Positions 1 through 6,342 of a stretch of DNA of 15,728 bases are shown here, piece after piece. The translations under genes and the position numbers were made by a program. The notes under the pieces were generated by a model that was not told the DNA's origin, made no database searches, and saw only the letters and a list, made by a program, of their open reading frames with translations. The stretch is from NCBI GenBank assembly GCA_964511155.1, contig CAZEEJ010000137.1, forward strand, positions 1 through 15,728, written 5' to 3'. This stretch comes from JAAYDF01 sp964511155. Its GTDB lineage: Bacteria > Planctomycetota > Phycisphaerae > UBA1845 > PWPN01. Position 1 is the first letter of the stretch. The number at the start of each line of letters is the position of its first letter.

Positions 1-2
1 GC

Positions 3-962
3 GAGGAGCTGCTCGGCCACGCCCTCAAAGGAATCGACCGCAACCGGGTCTACGTCACCACCAAAGGCCGGCCGAAGGAGACCTACGACGCCTTCATGCA
101 GGAGTTCGACACGTCCATGACGGCGCTGGGCGTCGACTACCTCGACAACTTCGATCTGCACGGGATCAACAACGAGCAGGTCTTCCGCCAGGCCGTCGAC
201 GAGCGCCAGACCTGGCGGGCGATTCGCCGACTGATGGATGCGGGCACCATCCGCCATGTGGGCTTCTCGACGCACGGCAAGACCCCCCTGCTGCTGCGAA
301 CCCTGGACACCGGCATGTTCGAGTCGATCAATCTGCACTACTACTGGTTTTACCAGGTACACGAGCCGGTGGTCGCCCGGGCGGCGGAGTTGGACATCGG
401 CGTATTCATCATCAGCCCCAACGACAAGGGCGGCATGTTGTACCGGCCGACGGACAAGCTGCGCGACCTCGCCGCACCGCTGCACCCGATGAACCTCAAC
501 GCCCGCTGGCTGTTGAGCGACCCGCGGGTGCACACCTTGTCCCTCGGGGCGGCGGTGCCGGGCGACCTCGACCAACACCTGACCGTGGCCGACCACCCGG
601 GCCCGCTCGATGACCGGGAGCAGGCGGCCCTGGAACGCTGGGCCCGCACCCATCGCGAGGCACTGGGAACCGATTTCTGCACCCAGTGCCAGCAATGCCT
701 GCCCTGCCCGGCGTCCGTCGACATCCCGGAGCTGCTGCGGCTGCGGAATGCCGCCGTCGCGTTCGAGATGACCGAATACGGCACCTATCGCTACAACCTG
801 CTCGACGGCAGCAACGACTGGTTCCACGGCACGACCGGTGACCGCTGCACCGAATGCGGGGAATGCCTGCCCCGCTGCCCTGAAAAGCTGGACATCCCGC
901 GGCTGGTCTTCGACACGCACGACCTGCTGAAGACCGGCACGGGGCAGCGCTTGTGGGTCTGA
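3..962 (+). CDS. Aldo/keto reductase with C-terminal 4Fe-4S ferredoxin domain (5' partial)
   Basis: The frame is open from the window edge, so the true start lies upstream; 319 residues are visible. The AKR barrel is recognisable. The visible part includes the 'VYVTTKG' strand carrying the expected catalytic Lys (residue 21), 'DYLDNFDLHGIN' with the expected catalytic His (about residue 53), and 'GFSTHG'. The Asp and Tyr of the AKR tetrad would lie off the window. The C-terminus adds two cluster motifs, CTQCQQCLPCP (nt 678-710) and CTECGECLPRCP (nt about 846-881), each of the four-Cys ferredoxin type followed by Pro. This architecture matches the family of predicted oxidoreductases of the aldo/keto reductase superfamily (COG1453 type), whose substrates are mostly unknown. 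It is probably a cytoplasmic NAD(P)H-linked or ferredoxin-linked oxidoreductase. No substrate can be assigned. The following gene starts 215 nt downstream, so co-transcription is uncertain. Confidence 0.92.
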   Translation, partial: EELLGHALKGIDRNRVYVTTKGRPKETYDAFMQEFDTSMTALGVDYLDNFDLHGINNEQVFRQAVDERQTWRAIRRLMDAGTIRHVGFSTHGKTPLLLRTLDTGMFESINLHYYWFYQVHEPVVARAAELDIGVFIISPNDKGGMLYRPTDKLRDLAAPLHPMNLNARWLLSDPRVHTLSLGAAVPGDLDQHLTVADHPGPLDDREQAALERWARTHREALGTDFCTQCQQCLPCPASVDIPELLRLRNAAVAFEMTEYGTYRYNLLDGSNDWFHGTTGDRCTECGECLPRCPEKLDIPRLVFDTHDLLKTGTGQRLWV

Positions 963-1177
963 CCGCCAGGGAGGTCCGTTTGTGTCCGGGCTTTATCAGG
1001 GGCTACAATAGGGTATATGACGATAACACCCTTGCGGGTGACGGCCGCGTGCGGCAAGGCGGCATGGGGCGGGACTCCAGCCCGTAGCCTGTTGGGGACC
1101 GCCCACGGGTCGGAGTATCGGCCCGTGCCACCCGCCACCGTCCGGTTGAGCAAGCCGCGGGTGTGGGAGGTCGTGCG
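963..1177 (+). other. Intergenic leader with several hairpins, no gene seen
   Basis: This 215-nt gap lies before the secreted TPR protein. It contains a possible -10 element and then a run of perfect short stems: CACCC/GGGTG (1027-1040), GCCGC/GCGGC (1044-1055) and CACGGG/CCCGTG (1104-1127). It ends in a good ribosome-binding site, GGGAGG, at 1165-1170. I see no conserved core of a known riboswitch class. It could be a structured 5' untranslated region or simply GC-rich spacer. Confidence 0.35.
980..1009 (+). promoter_or_regulatory. Possible sigma-70 type promoter for the TPR protein
   Basis: The -10 hexamer TACAAT (1004-1009) matches the consensus at 5 of 6 positions. A weak -35 element, TTGTGT (980-985), lies 18 nt upstream. 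It sits just after the AKR stop codon and would give a leader of about 160 nt. The -35 is poor, so this is tentative. Confidence 0.35.
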
Positions 1178-3202
1178 ATGGTACACAAACAGGTTTTTCT
1201 GACCGCCGGTCTGGGAGTGCTCGCGGCGGTATCGCTGCCCCTGGCCGGTCAGGTTCACCAGATCCAAGGCGGGAATGTCCTGGATGCCAGCAACCGAGTC
1301 GGCTCGGGCGGACTCAACCCCGCGGCCCGCCCTTATGACTTCGGCGCGGCCAACCGGGTGGTCACCGGGAACGTGACCGGCGGCCGCAGCTTCCGCGGCT
1401 TCTCCCCGGTCCAGGATTCAAGCTCCTACTTTCTCGGCCAGCCTTCCTACGGTTCGGCCACCCCGCTGGGCTCCAGCGCCGCCGGACGGTACGGCAGTTC
1501 GTTCCTGCCTTCCGACCGCCTGAGCAACTTCATGCGCGACAGCTACAGCGTCGGTGATATCTATCAGGGCCGAGGCGGCGTGGCCGGCGGCGGAGTGATG
1601 CCCTATTACTCCCCCTCTCGCACCGTCACCAACACGGGAGCCGTCCTCAGCGGGAGCAACCGGCCGGGCAGCTCACAGGTGCTCAACCCCTATGCCGGGC
1701 CCGGTGCGACCGGTACCCAACTCCGCAATCCGTTGGCTTCGGCGACTGGCCTCTCCGGTGACGGCAGTACGCTGGCCGTCCCTACGCGTCTGATCCGGGC
1801 CAACACCGGCCTGCCCGTCGCCGGACAGGTCAACGACCGCGTGTTGCAGAATCCGCTCTTCGCGGGGGCCTTCCGCGAGGTGTCGGTCAGCGACCTGGCC
1901 AGGCTCGCTCAGCAGGATCCGGAACTGGCCAAACGCCTCAACCTCCCCCCCACGGCCCAGCCGTTCACCCGCCAATCGGATCTGGCCGAGCCGATCGATC
2001 TGAGAACCCGGACCTTCGAGGCCGAGGATACGCGCCTGGACACCCGGCAGTACCTCGACCGAGACCAAACCCAGCAACAGGGATCGAGCCTGGATCGGGT
2101 GCTCGAGCGAGCTGCCGCGGATGGCGAGCTCGACTCCTACCTGCTGCGGCGACCCGGCGGCTCAAGTGACCCGCCGCCCTCCGGGAGCCTGGTTCGGCCG
2201 ATCCAGGGTTCCGATTCGACCGCGACCGGACCGCTTGCCGGCGCGGGGCACCTCTTCGCCCGCATGCGGGAGATGTCCGGCTTCGGACCGCAAGCCGGGG
2301 GCATGCCGCTGCCCGGCGCCCCGGGACAGCCAGGCGGGTTCCAGCCCGGCCGAATCCCCCACGACGTCACCGATGAAGACCTCGGCCTGCCGCCGCTCCA
2401 GTCGTTCGTGGGCACCGAGCAGTCCGTCCTCAATCGATACCTCGGCAGCGCGGAGCAGGCGCTCCGCACCGGTGAGTACTACCGCGCCGCGGCACTCTAC
2501 CGACTGGCCACGACGATCGAACCGACCAACCCGCTGCCGTATCTCGGACGCTCGATGGCCCTGCTCGCCGCCGGCGACTACATCACCAGCGTGACGGACC
2601 TCTTCGCCGCCATCCAACTGTACGACGCGTTGGGCCTTTTCGACCTCGACCTGCGGTCGTTCATCGCGGACCTGACGGTGCTCGACCGCCGCCGGGCCGA
2701 CCTGGAGGCCCGGCTGGAGGTGCATGAGGACTATCGGCTGCGGTTCCTCTTGGGCTATGCCGAGTACTGTAGCGGCCTCGACGAGGTAGGGCTGGCCAAC
2801 CTCGACAAGGCGTTGCGGGCCGCGCCCATGGTGGTCGGCCACAGCGAGCAACTCCGCGAGGCTGCCGCCCAAGAGGCTGAACCCATCGAGGACCAACTGG
2901 TCCGCGAGGAGGCCGAACAGGTCGCCCAGACCGCCTTGACCCCGCGAGCGTACCGATCCGGCAAGCAGCAGCTCTTCAGGAGAATCATGGAAGAGCGCGG
3001 GGTGGACAAGGCCGGCGCCAAGCGGGTCGCCCTGCCGATGATCCAGGAGGCCCGCGGGCAGATCCAAGACGAGTTGCCCGACGCGGGCGCGGGCCTGCCC
3101 CAGACCATCGAGGTGCATCCGCTCCGCCGATTCGTTGACACGCTCCATGCCCGGTCCGCTTCCGAAGCCGGCCGCCCCACGGCCGCACCGCCGGGTCCGT
3201 GA
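1178..3202 (+). CDS. Secreted TPR-containing protein of unknown function
   Basis: The protein has 674 residues from ATG 1178. That start was chosen because GGGAGG at 1165-1170 lies 7 nt before it and the signal peptide begins there; an in-frame GTG at 1163 is possible but would overlap the ribosome-binding site. Residues 1-25 form a Sec signal peptide (MVHKQVFLTAGLGVLAAVSL, then cleavage near LAGQ). A long Gly/Ser/Pro/Asn-rich section follows (about 30-400), containing 'NRVGSGGLN' and 'NRVVTGNVTGGRSFRG', a style I associate with planctomycete exported proteins. Residues about 420-480 (ALRTGEYYRAAALYRLATTI, then 'PTNPLPYLGRSMALLAAGDY') are TPR-like helices, and a second TPR-like stretch lies near 520-552. 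The C-terminal part is charged and helical. It is probably a periplasmic or cell-surface scaffold. Function is not known; no enzyme motif was seen. Confidence 0.9.
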   Translation: MVHKQVFLTAGLGVLAAVSLPLAGQVHQIQGGNVLDASNRVGSGGLNPAARPYDFGAANRVVTGNVTGGRSFRGFSPVQDSSSYFLGQPSYGSATPLGSSAAGRYGSSFLPSDRLSNFMRDSYSVGDIYQGRGGVAGGGVMPYYSPSRTVTNTGAVLSGSNRPGSSQVLNPYAGPGATGTQLRNPLASATGLSGDGSTLAVPTRLIRANTGLPVAGQVNDRVLQNPLFAGAFREVSVSDLARLAQQDPELAKRLNLPPTAQPFTRQSDLAEPIDLRTRTFEAEDTRLDTRQYLDRDQTQQQGSSLDRVLERAAADGELDSYLLRRPGGSSDPPPSGSLVRPIQGSDSTATGPLAGAGHLFARMREMSGFGPQAGGMPLPGAPGQPGGFQPGRIPHDVTDEDLGLPPLQSFVGTEQSVLNRYLGSAEQALRTGEYYRAAALYRLATTIEPTNPLPYLGRSMALLAAGDYITSVTDLFAAIQLYDALGLFDLDLRSFIADLTVLDRRRADLEARLEVHEDYRLRFLLGYAEYCSGLDEVGLANLDKALRAAPMVVGHSEQLREAAAQEAEPIEDQLVREEAEQVAQTALTPRAYRSGKQQLFRRIMEERGVDKAGAKRVALPMIQEARGQIQDELPDAGAGLPQTIEVHPLRRFVDTLHARSASEAGRPTAAPPGP

Positions 3203-3247
3203 CGTCTGGGCGGGCAGATGCGCGAGGGTGCACTTGCACGCGGTCCG

Positions 3248-3266
3248 CACTGCTCACAGAGCAGTG
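3248..3266. repeat. 19-nt palindromic repeat, CACTGC family, copy 1
   Basis: CACTGCTCACAGAGCAGTG is a perfect 8-bp stem with a 3-nt loop. Related 19-nt elements occur at 5186-5204 and, degenerate, at 14981-14999. All are intergenic. Confidence 0.75.
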
Positions 3267-3291
3267 GGTAGCGGTTGCCCGCTGTGGCGAC

Positions 3292-3325
3292 CGGGCACCG
3301 GCGGGACGCCGGTGCCACACCGCAC
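3292..3325. repeat. 34-nt palindromic repeat, copy 1
   Basis: The core 3294-3316 is a perfect 10-bp stem (GGCACCGGCG paired with CGCCGGTGCC) around the loop GGA. The whole 34-nt stretch is identical to 14950-14983, more than 11 kb away. Its intergenic position and exact identity indicate a dispersed repeat family rather than a chance hairpin. Confidence 0.85.
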
Positions 3326-3345
3326 CGGCCGGCCGGTAAGCCCGG

Positions 3346-3375
3346 TTGGCCTTTCCCTGTTGTGGACCTTATGAT
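3346..3375 (+). promoter_or_regulatory. Possible promoter of the siroheme reductase gene
   Basis: TTGGCC (3346-3351, 4 of 6 to the -35 consensus) and TATGAT (3370-3375, 5 of 6 to the -10 consensus) are separated by 18 nt. Transcription would begin near 3382, giving a leader of about 100 nt that contains the hairpin at 3439-3459. Confidence 0.4.
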
Positions 3376-3438
3376 GCCGGGCAGGGACCGTTCCGGGCCG
3401 GAACGCCCGCATGGGTTGTCTATCTGTTTGTCCGTACC

Positions 3439-3459
3439 TCGCCGGCGACGTGCCGGCGA
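3439..3459 (+). promoter_or_regulatory. Perfect hairpin just before the siroheme reductase ribosome-binding site
   Basis: TCGCCGGC and GCCGGCGA form a perfect 8-bp stem around GACGT. It ends 7 nt before the AAGG (3467-3470) that precedes ATG 3481. There is no T-run after it, so it is not an intrinsic terminator. It may influence translation of the next gene or may be another repeat; no second copy was seen here. Confidence 0.4.
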
Positions 3460-3480
3460 TCTCTACAAGGTTGAACGCAC

Positions 3481-5109
3481 ATGGCCAGCAAAGCCGCTCA
3501 AGTTGAGGAACTTAAACAAGCCAAGGATGGCCTGGACGTCTGGAACGACTTTCAGCGATACGCCGCCGGTGGCGACTACTCAGCCATCGCAGCGGATGAT
3601 CTCGAACGGTTCAAGTGGTTCGGCGTTTACCGCCAGAAGCCCAACACCGGCCACTTCATGCTGCGGATCAAGATCCCCGGGGGGGCCTTGTCGGCCGTCA
3701 AGCTGCGCGAGATCGGCCTGATGGCCCGACAGTACGGTCGAAACTTCGGCGACGTGACCACGCGACAGGACATCCAGCTCCACTGGGTGCAGGTCCAGGA
3801 CCTGACGGACATCATGGACCGCATCTACAACAAGCTGGGCATGTTCCAGGAGTTCTCCTGCGGCGACTCTCCACGGAATACGACCGCCTGCCCCCTGGCC
3901 GGTGAGTTGGCCGACGAGATCGTGGACGCCGGTCCGTTCGCCGCCGCCATCGCCGAGATGTACCGCGCGGGCGGCAAGGAGTTCAGCAACCTGCCTCGCA
4001 AGTTCAAATCCGCCGTCTCCGGTTGCCCCGTGCACTGCGTCGCCCCGCAGGTCGACTGCGCCGCGTTGTTCGGCGTCAAGCGGAAACACGGGGGCGCTGA
4101 GGAGCGGGGGTTTGGACTCGTGGTCGGCGGTGGCCTCCGCGATACCCCCATTTTCGCCCAATCGCTCCGCGTCTTTCTGAAACCGGACGTCGCGTTGATC
4201 ACCGACGTCTTCCGCAGGATCGCCCACATTTTCCGCGACCAGGAGAGCCTGCGTCAGGGGCGGCTGCGGGCCCGGCTCAAGTTCTACGTCGCCCAGATGG
4301 GCTGGGAAGCGTTCCGAGACCAACTTGAGGAATACCTCGGCTACAAGCTCGATCACGACGACTCCATCGCCTGGCCCGAGGGGGCCGGCAGCGACGACCA
4401 TTGCGGCGGCGGCATGCTCCGCAACGGGCTGGCCTTCGTCGGCGTGCCCATCGCCCGCGGCCGGCTTTCCGGCGACCAGATGATCCAGTTGGCCGACCTC
4501 GCCGACAAGTACTGCCAGCATCCCGAGCGGCAACTGAACGCCACCATCAAACAGAACCTCCTGCTGCTCAACGTCCCGCCGGCCAAGGTCGCCGACCTGG
4601 GCAAGGAGTTGGAGGACATCGGCCTGCCGGCCAACGCACTGCCGGTGCGCCGTGAATTGATCAGTTGCACCGGCACGCAGTTCTGCAACCTTGCCGTGGT
4701 CGAGACCAAGGACCGCGCCAAGAGCATCCTGGACTACCTGGAGACCCGGGTGCCCATGGATGAGCCCCTGTTCATCTCCGTCACCGGCTGCCCGAACAGT
4801 TGCGCCCAGTATCAGATTGCCGACATCGGCCTGCAGGGGACGCTCTACACCTACAAGGGCCAGAAGGGTGTCGAGCATTACCACGTGCTGCTGGGTGCCC
4901 GCTTGGGGGCCAATCCGGTGTTCGCCCGCTTTGTTTGCCGCGACGGCGACCGTAAGGTCAAGGTGCCCGCCGAACTCGTGCATCTGGCCATCGAGCGGCT
5001 TGTCCGAGCCTACCAGACGGAGCGGCAGAACGGCGAACGCTTCGCCGCCTGGGCCGATCGCCAGGAGATGGACCGCCTCGCCGACCTGGTCGCCCCGCCC
5101 GAGGCCTGA
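3481..5109 (+). CDS. Siroheme- and 4Fe-4S-dependent sulfite (or nitrite) reductase, ferredoxin type
   Basis: The protein has 542 residues, the size of one-chain ferredoxin-dependent sulfite/nitrite reductases, and catalyses six-electron reduction of sulfite to sulfide or nitrite to ammonia. The cluster/siroheme ligands are clear: CTGTQFC (C396, C402) and CPNSC (C437, C441). Anion-binding positions are R62 ('MLRIKIPGG'), R95 ('TTRQDIQL'), R132 ('CGDSPRN') and K174/K176 in 'LPRKFK'. In known families the Lys-x-Lys form is typical of sulfite reductases, while plant and cyanobacterial nitrite reductases have Lys-Trp-Asn. I therefore favour sulfite, although automatic annotation would probably say NirA. 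Additional cysteines occur at 182, 186 and 193. It is a cytoplasmic assimilatory enzyme with no N-terminal signal. AAGG lies 10 nt before the ATG. A zinc-ribbon membrane protein and a Rieske protein follow on the same strand; the Rieske protein could donate electrons. Confidence 0.93.
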   Translation: MASKAAQVEELKQAKDGLDVWNDFQRYAAGGDYSAIAADDLERFKWFGVYRQKPNTGHFMLRIKIPGGALSAVKLREIGLMARQYGRNFGDVTTRQDIQLHWVQVQDLTDIMDRIYNKLGMFQEFSCGDSPRNTTACPLAGELADEIVDAGPFAAAIAEMYRAGGKEFSNLPRKFKSAVSGCPVHCVAPQVDCAALFGVKRKHGGAEERGFGLVVGGGLRDTPIFAQSLRVFLKPDVALITDVFRRIAHIFRDQESLRQGRLRARLKFYVAQMGWEAFRDQLEEYLGYKLDHDDSIAWPEGAGSDDHCGGGMLRNGLAFVGVPIARGRLSGDQMIQLADLADKYCQHPERQLNATIKQNLLLLNVPPAKVADLGKELEDIGLPANALPVRRELISCTGTQFCNLAVVETKDRAKSILDYLETRVPMDEPLFISVTGCPNSCAQYQIADIGLQGTLYTYKGQKGVEHYHVLLGARLGANPVFARFVCRDGDRKVKVPAELVHLAIERLVRAYQTERQNGERFAAWADRQEMDRLADLVAPPEA

Positions 5110-5141
5110 CCCGCCGCCGGACCGAGGCAACTTGTTGCTGG

Positions 5142-5162
5142 AGCCGCTTGCGGCTTCGCACG
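5142..5162. repeat. GCCGCTTGCGGCTTCGCA repeat, copy 1
   Basis: An 18-nt core (5143-5160) containing the stem AGCCGC/GCGGCT recurs at 10109-10126 (one mismatch) and at 10191-10208 (identical). All copies are intergenic, so this is a small dispersed repeat. Confidence 0.65.
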
Positions 5163-5185
5163 AACGCGTGGAGCCCCCGGTGTTC

Positions 5186-5204
5186 CACTGCGCTTTGAGC
5201 AGTG
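5186..5204. repeat. 19-nt palindromic repeat, CACTGC family, copy 2
   Basis: CACTGCGCTTTGAGCAGTG has a 6-bp stem and the same overall length as the copy at 3248-3266. It lies 24 nt after a copy of the GCCGCTTGCGG family, in the 190-nt gap between the siroheme reductase and the zinc-ribbon gene. Confidence 0.6.
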
Positions 5205-5299
5205 CCCGCTGCTTGCCGCCCGCCCCACCGCGCCGTATCATCGACCAACCGAGCCGGGCGCCCGCCGCCGACGGGACACACCGGCTCTGGTGGATGCTG

Positions 5300-5773
5300 A
5301 TGGCCCGCAAACGCGACTACAACATCATCCGATTCCTGATCGGTTCGTTTTACACCCTGGCCATTGCCATGCTGGTTGGCTGTGTCGCCTTGGCCGTGTA
5401 TCTCGGCTTCCGGGCCGAGGCCCTGCGCGACGGCCTGTTCATCGGCGGCCCGCTCTCCGACGTGCTGCGCTCGTACAGTTCCAGCGAGCTCTACCTCGCC
5501 GCGGCGATCATCGCCGCCGTCGGGCTGGTGGCTTTTCTGATCTTCGGCTCGATGGGCCAGATCCTGGCCATGACGCGCGACCGGGCTCTGGCTACCTCGC
5601 TCCAGGTCCAACTGCTCGAGGACATCCTCGAACTGAACGAGGAGACGGCCAAGTCCACGCACGACGGCCGCGTCGACCTCTGCGAAGGCTGCGGGCGGCT
5701 GGGCTCCCTGCATCGGATCCAGTCCGGTCAATGGGTCTGCCGCGAGTGCCGCCGCCAGTTACGCGCCGGTTGA
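5300..5773 (+). CDS. Small membrane protein with two TM helices and a C-terminal zinc ribbon
   Basis: The protein has 157 residues from ATG 5300, which has GGTGG 6 nt upstream (5289-5293); ATG 5294 (159 residues) is an alternative. The frame stays open far upstream inside the siroheme reductase gene, but only this part has protein-like composition. A basic N-terminus (MARKRDYN) precedes TM1 (about residues 13-36) and TM2 (about 69-90, 'LYLAAAIIAAVGLVAFLIFG'). A helical cytoplasmic stretch, probably coiled (about 95-130, 'LQVQLLEDILELNEETAKS'), follows. The C-terminus has CEGC and CREC, spaced as C-x2-C-x15-C-x2-C, a likely zinc ribbon. I do not recognise the family. The topology suggests a membrane-anchored adaptor rather than an enzyme. 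It has no obvious link to the neighbouring reductase other than strand and order. Confidence 0.82.
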   Translation: MARKRDYNIIRFLIGSFYTLAIAMLVGCVALAVYLGFRAEALRDGLFIGGPLSDVLRSYSSSELYLAAAIIAAVGLVAFLIFGSMGQILAMTRDRALATSLQVQLLEDILELNEETAKSTHDGRVDLCEGCGRLGSLHRIQSGQWVCRECRRQLRAG

Positions 5774-5807
5774 GTCGCGGGGGGAGCATGACCTGAAGTC
5801 TTCGCGA

Positions 5808-5830
5808 GCAGGCCGTATGATTCGGCTTGC
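5808..5830 (+). promoter_or_regulatory. Hairpin upstream of the Rieske gene
   Basis: GCAGGCCG and CGGCTTGC pair over 8 bp (one G-T pair) around the loop TATGATT, ending 10 nt before the AGGA ribosome-binding site of the Rieske gene. The loop includes TATGAT, a 5-of-6 match to a -10 element, but no good -35 lies at the right distance. Role uncertain. Confidence 0.3.
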
Positions 5831-5853
5831 CTCTTCGCTTAGGAAACGATCGT

Positions 5854-6243
5854 GTGAGTGATACCCGACCCGTGAACGAGTCTGCCATGCCCGACTGGAC
5901 GTACATTTGCGAAGCCGCCGACCTGCCGCCCGGCGCGCTGCGGCGCGTGGAGATCGCCGGCGGCTGGTATGCCGTCTGCAATCGCCGAGGCACCTTCCAC
6001 GTCGTCGACAACCGCTGCCCGCACGCGGAGGGCTCGCTTGGCCGCGGGCGGCTCGAGGGCGACTGCCTGATCTGCCCCGTCCACCGCTGGCCCTGGGACC
6101 TGCGTACCGGCCTGACCGACCCCAGCCTGCCCCACATGCGCCTGCGCTTCTTCCGCTGCGAGGTCCGTGACGGCCGACTCTACGCCGACGTCTCCCAGCC
6201 CGTGCTCCCGGAAACCATCATCCTGCCCGGCCCCGAAATGTGA
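5854..6243 (+). CDS. Small Rieske [2Fe-2S] ferredoxin, NirD-like
   Basis: The protein has 129 residues from GTG 5854, chosen because AGGA at 5841-5844 is well spaced. ATG 5887 (118 residues) is an alternative that also keeps the whole domain, and a TTG at 5827 is unlikely because it precedes the ribosome-binding site. The Rieske cluster motif is complete: CPH ('DNRCPHAEGSLGRG') and CPVH ('CLICPVHRWPWDLRTG'), spaced C-x-H-x16-C-x2-H, two His and two Cys binding one [2Fe-2S]. There is no signal peptide or TM helix, so it is a soluble cytoplasmic electron carrier, like NirD of nitrite reductase or dioxygenase ferredoxins. It lies two genes after the siroheme reductase on the same strand, so it may feed electrons to that enzyme. 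This is inference; dioxygenase-type partners are not in view. Confidence 0.9.
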   Translation: MSDTRPVNESAMPDWTYICEAADLPPGALRRVEIAGGWYAVCNRRGTFHVVDNRCPHAEGSLGRGRLEGDCLICPVHRWPWDLRTGLTDPSLPHMRLRFFRCEVRDGRLYADVSQPVLPETIILPGPEM

Positions 6244-6259
6244 CGCCCAGCGGCGTGAA

Positions 6260-6314
6260 CGAGCCCCGAACGCAAGTGAGTGGGTACGAACCCCTCGCTA
6301 GCGCTTGGGGCTCG
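6260..6314. terminator. Long imperfect hairpin between convergent genes (GAGCCCC repeat family)
   Basis: The arms 6260-6285 and 6290-6314 form an imperfect stem of about 25 bp (8 perfect pairs at the base, CGAGCCCC/GGGGCTCG) around a 4-nt loop. It sits exactly between the converging Rieske and methyltransferase genes, so it could act as a bidirectional transcription stop, though it lacks a T-run. A relative occurs at 14861-14945, so it is also a dispersed repeat. Confidence 0.5.
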
Positions 6315-6342
6315 TGACCGCGTTGCGGTTCGGAGCGACGGC

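Larger units (their letters stand above)
3203..3480 (+). other. Repeat-bearing intergenic region upstream of the siroheme reductase
   Basis: This 278-nt gap contains two palindromic repeats (3248-3266 and 3292-3325), a possible promoter (3346-3375) and a perfect hairpin (3439-3459) just before the ribosome-binding site of the next gene. No credible gene was seen in it. Confidence 0.6.

Noticed and set aside
2162..3250. Minus-strand open frame of 362 codons opposite the TPR gene
   Set aside because: It has no recognisable motif, no sensible start signal, and lies antisense to a protein with signal peptide and TPR helices.
3481..5109. Firm assignment as nitrite reductase NirA
   Set aside because: The Lys-Phe-Lys active-site motif fits sulfite reductases better, so a gene symbol was withheld.
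4691..5299. Upstream extension of the zinc-ribbon gene to a 360-residue protein
   Set aside because: The extension overlaps the siroheme reductase in another frame, is Arg/Pro/Ser-rich and lacks structure. ATG 5300 has its own ribosome-binding site.
3580..5310. Long minus-strand open frame of 576 codons opposite the siroheme reductase
   Set aside because: It is antisense to a gene with unmistakable catalytic motifs, and its translation has no domain signature. High GC content leaves such frames open by chance.
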